Positions 8,786-17,371 of a stretch of DNA of 64,000 nucleotides are shown one piece after another (within the stretch, counting starts at the first letter, position 1; every line of letters begins with the position of its first letter). Origin of the DNA: Candidatus Kapaibacterium sp. (lineage in GTDB: Bacteria > Bacteroidota > Ignavibacteria > Kapaibacteriales > UBA2268). The stretch is from positions 248,001-312,000 of the forward strand of contig JAMLHE010000001.1 of NCBI GenBank assembly GCA_023957315.1, read 5' to 3'. A model generated the notes under the pieces. The model did not search any database. It was given only the letters and a program-made list of their open reading frames with translations, and had not been told where the DNA came from. The position numbers and the translations under genes are program-made.

Positions 8786-10237
8786 ATGATAGATACACAC
8801 GCACACATTGATTCGGAAGATTTCGATACGGATAGAAGTGAAGTCATAGACAGAACTTTTGCCGAAGGGATTGAAGCAGTGATTGTTCCAGCAATCGAGC
8901 CGGATAAGTTTGAATCAACATATGAACTCGCAGCCACTCACCAACGCATATTTGCCGGAATTGGAATTCATCCGCATAGTGCTCTCACTGCAAATGAAGA
9001 GTCGTATGCAAAAATTTACAAATATGCACAGATGGAGAAAACAGTCGCAATTGGCGAAATAGGTTTGGATTATTTCTACGATTTCGCTCCCAGAGATGTG
9101 CAAAAAGATGTTTTCCGCAAACAACTCCAAATCGCCAAAGAGCTTGATTTACCCGTTATCATTCACAATCGCGACTCAGAAGATGACCTTGTGGAAATAC
9201 TAACAGAAGAACAAGATGGAACTTTGCGAGGCGTTTTGCATTGCTTTTATGGTTCGCATGATTATTTTCAAAAAATTATGGATTTGAGAATGCACATTTC
9301 TTTCACCGGAAATATCACATTCAAAAAATTTGCCGACCATGAAATTATTCGTAGTGTGCCAAACGACAGATTCATGCTCGAAACAGATTCACCCTATATG
9401 TCTCCCGTACCTTTCAGAGGTAAACGAAATGAGCCTTTATTCGTCAAGTATGTTGCGGAAAAAATCGCTGAAATAAAAACAATTAAAATAGAAGAGGTTA
9501 TAGAAATGACAACAATCAATGCTAAGAAGTTATTCAAACTGACTTTAGTCACATTATTATTTGCACTTGCAGGTCTGAATTCAGCACAATCACAAGGATA
9601 TGAAGAAGATTATCCGGAAGAAACTCCGCGATACACAAAACCTTTTAATCATTTCAAAAAGACACTCGGCATAGGATTTGTTTTGGGCACAAACACTATC
9701 GTTGAATCATACAAGCCGGACCCTCAAGATTTGTCCTACGAAGGATTAGTTGCATTTGGTGGCACGATTCATGGGTCACCATTTGATTTTTTGGTACTTT
9801 CTGGTACATACTTGTACGCAAAAAATGAAAAATTACTTGTGAAATTTCCCTTCCTCAAACCAAACATACACCAACAAATTCAATTTACAGCACATTTTCT
9901 TTTGAATCCTCGCAACAAAATCAATTTTTACGGAATGGCAGGACCATCAATACTATTAAACGAGTACGGATTGGAAAATGGTGAGGTTGACAATCAAACT
10001 CGTATGGGAGTTAATGCAGGATTGGGCTTCTTCATTAATATTCCTGTATCAGGTGCCGGATTATTTGCTATTCAAGCTGAATGGAAATTAGATTTTATGA
10101 TTGGCAAAACTACCAGGAACTTTGACCCAAGATATGAAAGAAATGACCCCAACGGTAAATTTTTCCGCGAAACAGAAGTAACAACCTTTTTCTCGATTCC
10201 GAGATTGAATTTAGTTTGGTATCCGGATTTATTTTAA
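8786..10237 (+). CDS. tatD: TatD-family metal-dependent hydrolase fused in frame to an outer-membrane protein
   Basis: Residues 1-252 are a complete TatD-family deoxyribonuclease/hydrolase. The metal ligands include H5 and H7 (DTHAHIDS), E91 (IGEIGLDYFYD), H127 (IIHNRDSEDD), H152 (LHCFYGS) and D201 (LETDSPYMSP). The family's usual C-terminus TTINAKKLFKL lies at 242-252, where a stop codon is expected. Instead the frame stays open. It continues through a hydrophobic stretch (TLVTLLFALAG), a signal-peptidase-like site (SAQSQ) and about 215 residues of outer-membrane beta-barrel-like sequence, 483 codons in all. A fused cytoplasmic hydrolase and exported barrel would make little sense, so an internal start at 9506 is proposed (separate entry). 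A lost stop codon or a sequence error are alternatives. Upp follows two bases after the stop. Confidence 0.8.
   Translation: MIDTHAHIDSEDFDTDRSEVIDRTFAEGIEAVIVPAIEPDKFESTYELAATHQRIFAGIGIHPHSALTANEESYAKIYKYAQMEKTVAIGEIGLDYFYDFAPRDVQKDVFRKQLQIAKELDLPVIIHNRDSEDDLVEILTEEQDGTLRGVLHCFYGSHDYFQKIMDLRMHISFTGNITFKKFADHEIIRSVPNDRFMLETDSPYMSPVPFRGKRNEPLFVKYVAEKIAEIKTIKIEEVIEMTTINAKKLFKLTLVTLLFALAGLNSAQSQGYEEDYPEETPRYTKPFNHFKKTLGIGFVLGTNTIVESYKPDPQDLSYEGLVAFGGTIHGSPFDFLVLSGTYLYAKNEKLLVKFPFLKPNIHQQIQFTAHFLLNPRNKINFYGMAGPSILLNEYGLENGEVDNQTRMGVNAGLGFFINIPVSGAGLFAIQAEWKLDFMIGKTTRNFDPRYERNDPNGKFFRETEVTTFFSIPRLNLVWYPDLF
9506..10237 (+). CDS. Outer-membrane beta-barrel protein, proposed internal start inside tatD
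   Basis: This is a proposed independent product of 243 residues starting at the in-frame ATG that is codon 241 of the tatD frame. It has a Shine-Dalgarno-like GAAGAGG ending 8-9 bases upstream. It begins MTTINAKKLFKLTLVTLLFA, a good signal peptide: a basic n-region, a hydrophobic core and a cleavage site near AQS-QG. The basic n-region is exactly the conserved end of TatD. The mature part (glycines and alternating aromatic/hydrophobic residues, FFINIPVSGAG, ending IPRLNLVWYPDLF) fits an outer-membrane beta-barrel of the porin/OmpW-like general type, with function unknown. Which starts are used in the cell cannot be told from sequence alone. Confidence 0.6.
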   Translation: MTTINAKKLFKLTLVTLLFALAGLNSAQSQGYEEDYPEETPRYTKPFNHFKKTLGIGFVLGTNTIVESYKPDPQDLSYEGLVAFGGTIHGSPFDFLVLSGTYLYAKNEKLLVKFPFLKPNIHQQIQFTAHFLLNPRNKINFYGMAGPSILLNEYGLENGEVDNQTRMGVNAGLGFFINIPVSGAGLFAIQAEWKLDFMIGKTTRNFDPRYERNDPNGKFFRETEVTTFFSIPRLNLVWYPDLF

Positions 10238-10239
10238 TT

Positions 10240-10857
10240 ATGGTAAACTTACTTAATCATCCGATTATTGATTTCGAACTTACCAAACTTCGAGATAAAC
10301 GTACAAGTTCCGAATTATTCCGCCAATCTGTCGATAGCATCGGCAGTTGCATGGCATACGAAGTTCTGAAAAATCTACCAACGAGGGAAATTCAAGTCGA
10401 AACACCACTTGAAACAACAAAAGGCAAAGAAATCACAAGCAAAGTCGTTTTTATTCCGATTCTCAGAGCCGGATTGGGCTTGATGCCTCCATTTATGAAA
10501 ATGTACCCAAAAGCTGAAGTGGGTTATATAGGAATTCGCCGAAATGAAACAACATTCAATAGCGAAGAATATTTTTTTAATGTGCCGAAAATAGATTCAG
10601 ATAGTCGAATTTTCCTATTAGAGATTATGCTTGCGACTGGCGGTTCGCTATTATCAGCAATTTCGAGACTCAAATTGGAAGGAGCTGCCAATATTAGCGT
10701 TGTTGCTTTGATTTCTGCACCCGAAGGAATCGAAAGAATCATCACAGAATACCCCGAAATACCAATCTATACAGCTGCAATTGACCGTGGCTTAAATGAA
10801 AAAAAATACATTGTCCCCGGGCTTGGTGATGCCGGTGACAGACTGAATGGAACCTGA
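10240..10857 (+). CDS. upp: Uracil phosphoribosyltransferase
   Basis: The product makes UMP from uracil and PRPP (pyrimidine salvage). It is about 205 residues, the family length. It has the start LLNHPIIDFELTKLRDKRT, FIPILRAGLGLM and the uracil-binding end YIVPGLGDAGDRLNGT. The PRPP loop reads LLEIMLATGGSLLSA. Most UPRTs have D-P-M-L-A-T-G-G-S, so Asp is replaced by Glu and Pro by Ile here, which is unusual. The ATG at 10240 is two bases after the previous stop. An in-frame GTG/ATG further upstream at 10216 would overlap that gene and add residues that UPRTs lack. The gene probably belongs to the dnaX-bcp-tatD transcript. Confidence 0.93.
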   Translation: MVNLLNHPIIDFELTKLRDKRTSSELFRQSVDSIGSCMAYEVLKNLPTREIQVETPLETTKGKEITSKVVFIPILRAGLGLMPPFMKMYPKAEVGYIGIRRNETTFNSEEYFFNVPKIDSDSRIFLLEIMLATGGSLLSAISRLKLEGAANISVVALISAPEGIERIITEYPEIPIYTAAIDRGLNEKKYIVPGLGDAGDRLNGT

Positions 10858-10910
10858 ATCCCGCATTAGCCTTGCCTACATTATAATTAAATAAAAACTA
10901 AACTCAAATT

Positions 10911-10941
10911 ATTAAGAAAAAAGTCTGTTTTTTTTCTTAAT
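10911..10941 (+). terminator. A/T-only inverted repeat, possible terminator after upp
   Basis: ATTAAGAAAAAA (10911-10922) can pair with TTTTTTCTTAAT (10930-10941) around a short loop, and the right arm begins as a run of eight T. The stem has almost no G/C, so it is a weak candidate. It lies 53 bp past upp and just before the POT promoter region. Confidence 0.4.
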
Positions 10942-10945
10942 TTTG

Positions 10946-10957
10946 CTTTGTAATTTG
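10946..10957 (+). promoter_or_regulatory. Putative core promoter element upstream of the POT transporter gene
   Basis: This exact copy of the 12-mer found before dnaX (CTTTGTAATTTG) lies 37 bp ahead of the ATG. A Bacteroidota -7-like element is the likely reading. Confidence 0.35.
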
Positions 10958-10994
10958 ACAATGGTAATTTTTCGTAATAAAAATGTGAGGTACT

Positions 10995-12638
10995 ATGTTC
11001 AAAAATCATCCTAAAGGTCTTATCGTAGCCTTCTTTGCCAATATGGGCGAGCGGTTTGGTTTTTACACAATGATGGCGATTTTGGTTCTGTTTCTGCAAG
11101 CAAAATTCGGTTTGGCAGCCGATGATGCCGGAATTATTTATAGCGTTTTCTACACTTTGATTTATGCGTTGGCACTTGTCGGTGGGTTTTTAGCCGATAG
11201 AACTCAAAATTACAAAGGCATAATATTAATTGGTATAGTAATAATGTTCGTGGGATATGCACTAATGGCAACTCCCGGAACTGGTCTGGTTATCACCCTT
11301 CTCGGACTTTTTACGATTTCGCTTGGTAATGGTCTGTTTAAGGGCAATCTTCAAGCACTCGTTGGTCAGATGTATGATGCACCGCAATATGCGCATCTAC
11401 GCGACTCAGCGTTCAGTATTTTTTACATGGGTATAAATATTGGTGCATTCTTTGCGCCTACCGCTGCAAACGGTATTAGAAATTGGTTCTTGAAAAGTCA
11501 AGGCTATTCCTATGATGCAGATTTGCCGGCTTTAGCCCACAAAGTGGTAAATGGTCAACCTGTTGATATGGTTCAATTCCAGGAATTAGCAACTAATTCG
11601 ACTACTTTGCCTGTTACAGATTTAACTGTATTTGCACAAAACTATATTGATGTATTTGCAGTAGGATATAATTACGCTTTTGGTGTGGCAGCGGTTGCAA
11701 TGCTTATTTCGTTAGTTGTATATATTTTCTTCAAGGGTAAATTACCTGACAGAAAAAAGCAAGTCGAAAAAGGCGAAGCTACTATTCAAATGGCTCCTGC
11801 AGAAGAGCGCCAACGCTTGGTTGCACTTGGTTTGGTTTTCTTAGTAGTTATTTTCTTCTGGATGTCATTCCACCAAAACGGACTAACACTTACTTACTTT
11901 GCTCGTGATTACACCGCTAAAACTGTTGATGCATTCACATATCTATTCTTCGATTTGCGTGGATTCTTGCCAATTATCGCAGCTATTCTCGGTATGGTCT
12001 TCTTGGTGAAGAAAAGTTCGGAGACAAAGCATCGAATCATCGGAGGTGCATTAGTAATTGTAGGTAGCGCTTTGGCTTATTATTTCTATGGAACTTACAA
12101 TGACTCAAACGTTATCGAACCCGAATTATTCCAACAATTCAATCCGATATTCATTGTATTTCTGACGCCCGTGGTTGTATGGTTCTTCGGTTGGCTCAAA
12201 AGACGAAACAGCGAGCCTTCGACCCCGCGAAAAATCGGTATCGGTATGATTTTGGCTGCTTTTGCATTTATGCTTCTGCTCGTAGGCTCTGTCGGACTTG
12301 TTTCACCAGCTGATTTAGGTGGTGAGGCAACACCGGGTCGAGTATCGCCATATTGGTTGATTAATACATATTTGATATTGACAATTGCAGAATTATTCCT
12401 TAGCCCCATGGGTATTTCATTCGTGTCGAAAGTGTCGCCACCTCGATTCCAAGGTTTGATGCAAGGCGGATGGTTGGGAGCAACTGCAGTTGGCAATCAA
12501 CTTTTATTTGTCGGCTCATTCATGTGGATGCGTATCGAAGTGTGGCAAGTTTGGGCTATTTTCGTCGTTTGTTGTTCTATTTCGGCAGTATTTGTATTTT
12601 CAATTATGAAAAAATTAGAAAAAGCAACCGGGAAATAA
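10995..12638 (+). CDS. POT/PTR family proton-coupled peptide transporter (MFS)
   Basis: The 547-residue inner-membrane protein has about 12-14 hydrophobic segments and the POT family marks GGFLADRTQNYKG (about 63-75) and SIFYMGINIGAFFAP (about 141-155). Such proteins import di- and tripeptides with protons. The helix-1 motif ExxER is altered: the sequence is NMGER at 16-20, so the first Glu is Asn while the second Glu and Arg remain. In characterised POTs these residues take part in proton coupling, so coupling or substrate may differ. GAGG lies five bases before the ATG. The gene has its own upstream element and a strong downstream terminator, so it is probably monocistronic. Confidence 0.88.
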   Translation: MFKNHPKGLIVAFFANMGERFGFYTMMAILVLFLQAKFGLAADDAGIIYSVFYTLIYALALVGGFLADRTQNYKGIILIGIVIMFVGYALMATPGTGLVITLLGLFTISLGNGLFKGNLQALVGQMYDAPQYAHLRDSAFSIFYMGINIGAFFAPTAANGIRNWFLKSQGYSYDADLPALAHKVVNGQPVDMVQFQELATNSTTLPVTDLTVFAQNYIDVFAVGYNYAFGVAAVAMLISLVVYIFFKGKLPDRKKQVEKGEATIQMAPAEERQRLVALGLVFLVVIFFWMSFHQNGLTLTYFARDYTAKTVDAFTYLFFDLRGFLPIIAAILGMVFLVKKSSETKHRIIGGALVIVGSALAYYFYGTYNDSNVIEPELFQQFNPIFIVFLTPVVVWFFGWLKRRNSEPSTPRKIGIGMILAAFAFMLLLVGSVGLVSPADLGGEATPGRVSPYWLINTYLILTIAELFLSPMGISFVSKVSPPRFQGLMQGGWLGATAVGNQLLFVGSFMWMRIEVWQVWAIFVVCCSISAVFVFSIMKKLEKATGK

Positions 12639-12654
12639 ATATCCCTTATTTAAT

Positions 12655-12698
12655 AAAAAATCGCTCCCAAAACGAATTCATGGGAGCGATTTTTTTTT
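12655..12698. terminator. Bidirectional rho-independent terminator
   Basis: TCGCTCCCA (12661-12669) pairs with TGGGAGCGA (12681-12689). It is flanked by six A on the left and nine T on the right, so it can end the POT transporter transcript (+) and the facing BNR-repeat gene (-). Confidence 0.92.
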
Positions 12699-12713
12699 AG
12701 ATAAGTAATTGTT

Positions 12714-14636
12714 TTATCTAACTACATTGAATTTTTTGACAACAGACCCATTTTTTGTACTTAGACTTAGATAATATTGACCTGCTGAAATAGATTTAAC
12801 GTCAATATCAAATGTATGAGAGCCGATGATATTATCTCCGAGAATTCCCGAAATAAGTGCATCGCCGGATAGGTCGTAAATTATATATTTAAGCTCACCC
12901 ATCTTATTCAAAGTTACTTCGATATTCAATTTTTCATTTGCGGGATTTGGGTAAAGTTTTGTGATGAAAAAATCAGAGAAAATGCTGACAATATCGGGTA
13001 CGCTAGTGAGATATTGCTCCAGATTGTCCGAATCAATTTTAGCCATATAAATATTAATATTCCCATCGTTAGTTCTGCCATCAGCCCAGATAGGGATTAT
13101 TGTTTTACCGTCAGATACAATAGCATTGTATTCACCGATACCGAAATTGTTATTCTGAGAACCAATATTTGCAAAATTCATTGGCTCGGAGGTAAGCGGG
13201 AATTCGACAAAAGTTTCGCCTTGGTCTTTCGAAACGGCAAGGTAATAATGCGTAGATGCACTTGTTGAGTGGCGTCTGTCATAATATGAAATTGAAAGAA
13301 CACCTGTGGAACTAACATTAATGGATGAATAATAAGCATGAATTTTCTCCCCCTCCGGATGTTTGTTAACAATCTTAGGGTCAGACCATGTATGTCCACC
13401 GTTAGTTGATTTGGCAAAATAAATATCAAGCCCACGCGAAGCATTTGAAGTTACTCCATTAGCAGTCCAAGTCAAATATAAATTGTTTGAACCGATGCCG
13501 TTACTTCTATCTATTGCAACATACGGGCATGGATACAAACGAGTTTGATTCATTCCCACGACAGATTCGGCATTACCAAGCTGAGCTAAAGTGCCACGAA
13601 TTTGAGCAATTGGTTGAGGCACGGAGAAAGTCACTCCTCCGTTTTTGGAAACGCAGTGATATAAATTACCTATACGGTCACTTCTCGCTCCGAGAAATGT
13701 AAAATGTACATGACCGTTCAAATCAACATCTAAAGAACCAAATTGCACCAACTGAAAATTTTGACCACGCGTGATGTTGACACCATTTTGGTCGAATTGT
13801 GATGAATCAGCCGCTTTGGTAAATACAATCATATTAATCCCATAATCTTGCGATGAAAGTTCCATATTCATTTGCATCGCACTTGTGTAAACGTTATTAT
13901 AATATGGAGATGATTTTGTCACATCTGATGCCATCCATTGCTTGTCGAGCATATAAGTTATGCCGCCGCTACCCGTGTACCTACTTTTAACAAGTTTACC
14001 TAAGTACATTGAGTTGTCGAAACTGAAGGTTTCTCCTCCATCTTCCGAAACTGCATAGTGCATAACAGCCCAAAGTGAATCCGGGATTAATTGCGTAGGA
14101 TTTTCGGGTAAAGAAATCGTGGAAAGGCAAACATTTATCCACGATAAATACAATTTGCCATCACCATCAAATACAAGTACTGGGTCTCCACCTCCGACAA
14201 TCAATAAATTATCAATCTTAGGTTTAGTGACGAAACTGCTTTTTTGCCAACTTTCTCCTTGGTCTTTGCTATAATAAATTGGACAAGACAGCGCTGAAGT
14301 TGGATTGTTTCGATTTTGATTGATAGGTGAAGCAACAATATTATTTGGATTTGTGGGATTGACTGCAGCGTGAACTTCTGATTCAACAACCGAACTTATG
14401 CTTACAGTGGACTCAAGCCCGGATTTTTGCATTTCCGGTAGTGTTAAAGCATCAATCTGCTTGTACTTATCAGGATTGTTGATTTTGTCTAACAAATCCT
14501 CAGCTTTTAACCGAAACTTTTCATTTCTCCAAAATTCGAGAACTTTAAGATAGCTATCGGGCGTTTGCTGTTCTTGACTTAATAATTCTGTGCTTCCGAT
14601 TAGAAGCAGCATGAAAACAAAAAATACTTTTTTCAT
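12714..14636 (-). CDS. Secreted BNR/Asp-box repeat (sialidase-fold) protein with T9SS sorting domain
   Basis: The product has 640 residues from the ATG at 14634-14636. It starts MKKVFFVFMLLLIGSTELLS, a signal peptide cleaved near residue 20. At least five Asp-box-like motifs of the S-x-D-x-G-x-T-W type are visible (SKDQGESW, SEDGGETF, SKNGGVTF, STNGGHTW, SKDQGETF). This indicates a six-bladed sialidase/exo-beta-propeller fold. No sialidase arginine triad was established, so enzymatic activity is not claimed. The last 80 residues (ITKLYPNPANEKLNIEVTLN to the end) are a type IX secretion C-terminal sorting domain, so it is probably exported and attached to the cell surface. The frame is open upstream as far as 14930 but that part overlaps lon and would hide the signal peptide, so it is rejected. 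Confidence 0.88.
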   Translation of the reverse strand: MKKVFFVFMLLLIGSTELLSQEQQTPDSYLKVLEFWRNEKFRLKAEDLLDKINNPDKYKQIDALTLPEMQKSGLESTVSISSVVESEVHAAVNPTNPNNIVASPINQNRNNPTSALSCPIYYSKDQGESWQKSSFVTKPKIDNLLIVGGGDPVLVFDGDGKLYLSWINVCLSTISLPENPTQLIPDSLWAVMHYAVSEDGGETFSFDNSMYLGKLVKSRYTGSGGITYMLDKQWMASDVTKSSPYYNNVYTSAMQMNMELSSQDYGINMIVFTKAADSSQFDQNGVNITRGQNFQLVQFGSLDVDLNGHVHFTFLGARSDRIGNLYHCVSKNGGVTFSVPQPIAQIRGTLAQLGNAESVVGMNQTRLYPCPYVAIDRSNGIGSNNLYLTWTANGVTSNASRGLDIYFAKSTNGGHTWSDPKIVNKHPEGEKIHAYYSSINVSSTGVLSISYYDRRHSTSASTHYYLAVSKDQGETFVEFPLTSEPMNFANIGSQNNNFGIGEYNAIVSDGKTIIPIWADGRTNDGNINIYMAKIDSDNLEQYLTSVPDIVSIFSDFFITKLYPNPANEKLNIEVTLNKMGELKYIIYDLSGDALISGILGDNIIGSHTFDIDVKSISAGQYYLSLSTKNGSVVKKFNVVR

Positions 14637-14784
14637 ATTATTTCCAAAAATTTGTAGTTTAGATAATGTAATAACAGATAAACATAAGAAAAAGTTACAA
14701 TAAATTTCAAAAATAATACTATACTTTCGCTTTATTTGTCTTAATACAATGAAAATGAAAAAAATTGAAATTATAGGTAACTGA

Positions 14785-17286
14785 ATGAAAAAGAATGTTG
14801 ATTTTATATTGGACATCGAATCAGAAGAGGTTGATTTTACTAAAATACCTAAGAGGCTGCCCGTTATACCGATGCGAGATGTGGTGATTTTTCCGAATAT
14901 GATATTTCCGTTACTGGTAGGACGCAGCACTACACTTAAGGCGATGTCTGTATCACTCGAATCTAAACGATTTGTTTTTCTCTCTGCACAAAGGAGCCCT
15001 GATGTTGACGAACCTACTTTTGCAGATATTTACGAATATGGTACAATCGCCAGAATTATCCAAGTCTTGAGATTGCCGAATAATTTAATGAAAGTATTGA
15101 TTGAAGGGATTTGCCAAGCAAAGATACAACGGAAATATAAACGCAAAGACTATTTATCGGCTGATATACAGCAAATCGAACTCAAAATACCACCATATAC
15201 TCCCGAATTTGAAGCATTAGTCAGACGTTCAGGAGATTTATTCTCTGAATACGTCAAATCGGATTCATCGCTACCGGGTGATTTGATTGCAGCATATCTA
15301 AATTCTGCCGACCCGATTCAACAACTATTTTTCGGTGCTGCAAATCTAAAATCCAAAGTCGAACGCAAACAACGATTGTTAGAAATCGAGAATTTGAGCG
15401 ACCAATACTTGGAATTTATTACAATGATTGTTTCCGAGATGGAATTGCTCAAACTTGAAGGAGATATTAATAATAAAGTGAGCGATTTGATTCACAAAAA
15501 TCAAAAGCGTTACTTTATTCAAGAACAAATTCGAGCATTGCAAAACGAACTTGGCGAGGAAGATGATTATAGTCCGGAACTCGTTCAGCTAAAAGAAGAA
15601 TTGGACAAGGCAGGATTGCCCGAACATGTCAAAGCAAAAGCTGATGAAGAATTGAAAAGACTCGAGCGAATTCCACCTATGTCACCCGAGTTTTCGGTGC
15701 ATAGAAATTTTTTGGAATTGTTGACACAAATTCCATGGAATGAAAAAACTATTGACCAGCTAAAAATTCAACATGTAAAAAACATTCTTGATGAAGACCA
15801 TTTCGCACTCGAAAAACCAAAAGATAGGATACAGGAATTTATTGCATTGTTGAATTTAGCAGGTAACGTCAAAAGGCAAATCCTGTGCTTTGTAGGACCT
15901 CCCGGAGTTGGCAAGACTTCACTGGCAAAGTCAATCGCACGGGCAATGGGCAGAAAATTTGTAAGGATTTCTCTTGGTGGCGTTCGTGATGAAGCGGAGA
16001 TTCGCGGACACAGACGCACGTATATAGGTGCAATGCCGGGTAAAATCATTCAATCAATGAAAAAAGCCGGAACAATCAATCCGGTAATGCTTTTGGACGA
16101 GATTGACAAAATGTCTATGGACTTCCGTGGCGACCCGTCGTCGGCACTGTTGGAAGTGCTCGACCCCGAACAAAACATCGCATTCAACGACCATTACCTC
16201 GAAGTGGATTATGATTTGTCGAATGTAATGTTTATAACAACTGCAAACGTCCGATACGACATACCTCTCCCCTTGTTGGACAGGATGGAAATCATAGAAT
16301 TGAACAGTTACATGGAATATGAAAAGCTCGAAATCGCCCGTCGCCACATATTGCCAAAACTTTATGAAGAGTTTGGAATGAAGGATTTGGGCATTAAATT
16401 TGACGAAAGTGCTATTAAGAAAATCATCCGTGAATATACTCGCGAAGCCGGAGTCCGAAATTTAGAACGAGAAATGACATCAGTTCTCCGCAAGTTAATT
16501 AAAGATTTGATAAACGATTATTTTGAAAATCAACCTATAAAGAAACCGAGCAAAAAAGTGGTAACAGAAGTTGAAGTAGTTAGTATTTTGAGTCAGAGTC
16601 CGGAATTTTGCAAGTTTATTTTCGAGAAAAAAATCGAAATTGACGTTGATACTATCGAAAAATATCTCAAAGCTCCGAAATTCAAGGATATGAAAGGTGA
16701 ATTGAGCGATAAAGTCGGTGTTGCAACGGGACTGGCATGGACAAGTGTTGGTGGAGACATAATGCCGCTCGAAGTAATGATTATGCCTGCATCGTCCGAA
16801 AAATTGACTTTGACCGGACAATTGGGCGATGTGATGAAAGAATCTGCCATGGCAGCACTATCATTCATCAGAGCAAATTATTCTGACTTAGGATTAGTCG
16901 AAAATTTCAACAAAAATAAAGAGATCCATATTCACGTTCCCGAAGGTGCAATCCCCAAAGACGGACCATCAGCCGGTATCACAATGGCAATAGCAATGAT
17001 TTCCGCACTTACAAATAAGGCTGTCAAAGGCACAATTGCTATGACCGGAGAAATAACTTTACGCGGGAATATATTACCAATCGGCGGTTTGAAAGAAAAA
17101 TTATTAGCCGCAAAACGAAACGGAATTTCCAAAGTGATTGTACCGATTGATAATAAGACTGATATAATTGATATCGAGAGCAATATTATTGATGGATTGG
17201 AGATAGTTTACGCCAAGCACCTCAAAGATATATTGGCTGTAGCCTTTGTTTCAAGCCCGATTGTAACAATCAAATCTAAATCATGA
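14785..17286 (+). CDS. lon: ATP-dependent protease Lon (LonA)
   Basis: The 833-residue product is a complete LonA. It has the N-terminal substrate-binding domain (LPVIPMRDVVIFPNMIFPLL), the coiled-coil hinge, and an AAA+ domain with Walker A GPPGVGKTS at 371-379 and Walker B NPVMLLDEIDKMS. The C-terminal Ser-Lys protease domain has the catalytic Ser in KDGPSAGIT (about 729) and Lys in GGLKEKL (about 772). It degrades misfolded and regulatory proteins in the cytoplasm. The start is divergent from the BNR-repeat gene over 148 bp. No HAIR/HrcA-type heat-shock operator was recognised upstream. Confidence 0.97.
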   Translation: MKKNVDFILDIESEEVDFTKIPKRLPVIPMRDVVIFPNMIFPLLVGRSTTLKAMSVSLESKRFVFLSAQRSPDVDEPTFADIYEYGTIARIIQVLRLPNNLMKVLIEGICQAKIQRKYKRKDYLSADIQQIELKIPPYTPEFEALVRRSGDLFSEYVKSDSSLPGDLIAAYLNSADPIQQLFFGAANLKSKVERKQRLLEIENLSDQYLEFITMIVSEMELLKLEGDINNKVSDLIHKNQKRYFIQEQIRALQNELGEEDDYSPELVQLKEELDKAGLPEHVKAKADEELKRLERIPPMSPEFSVHRNFLELLTQIPWNEKTIDQLKIQHVKNILDEDHFALEKPKDRIQEFIALLNLAGNVKRQILCFVGPPGVGKTSLAKSIARAMGRKFVRISLGGVRDEAEIRGHRRTYIGAMPGKIIQSMKKAGTINPVMLLDEIDKMSMDFRGDPSSALLEVLDPEQNIAFNDHYLEVDYDLSNVMFITTANVRYDIPLPLLDRMEIIELNSYMEYEKLEIARRHILPKLYEEFGMKDLGIKFDESAIKKIIREYTREAGVRNLEREMTSVLRKLIKDLINDYFENQPIKKPSKKVVTEVEVVSILSQSPEFCKFIFEKKIEIDVDTIEKYLKAPKFKDMKGELSDKVGVATGLAWTSVGGDIMPLEVMIMPASSEKLTLTGQLGDVMKESAMAALSFIRANYSDLGLVENFNKNKEIHIHVPEGAIPKDGPSAGITMAIAMISALTNKAVKGTIAMTGEITLRGNILPIGGLKEKLLAAKRNGISKVIVPIDNKTDIIDIESNIIDGLEIVYAKHLKDILAVAFVSSPIVTIKSKS

Positions 17287-17371
17287 TAAGCCGTCGAATT
17301 AAGTAGCTTTTTACTTTCAATGGCATGAAATTTGTATAGCTACGATGTACAAATTTATTAAATGAAGGATT

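Noticed and set aside
14637..14930. N-terminal extension of the BNR-repeat gene upstream of 14636
   Set aside because: The frame is open, but it overlaps the start of lon and would place about 98 residues before a good signal peptide.
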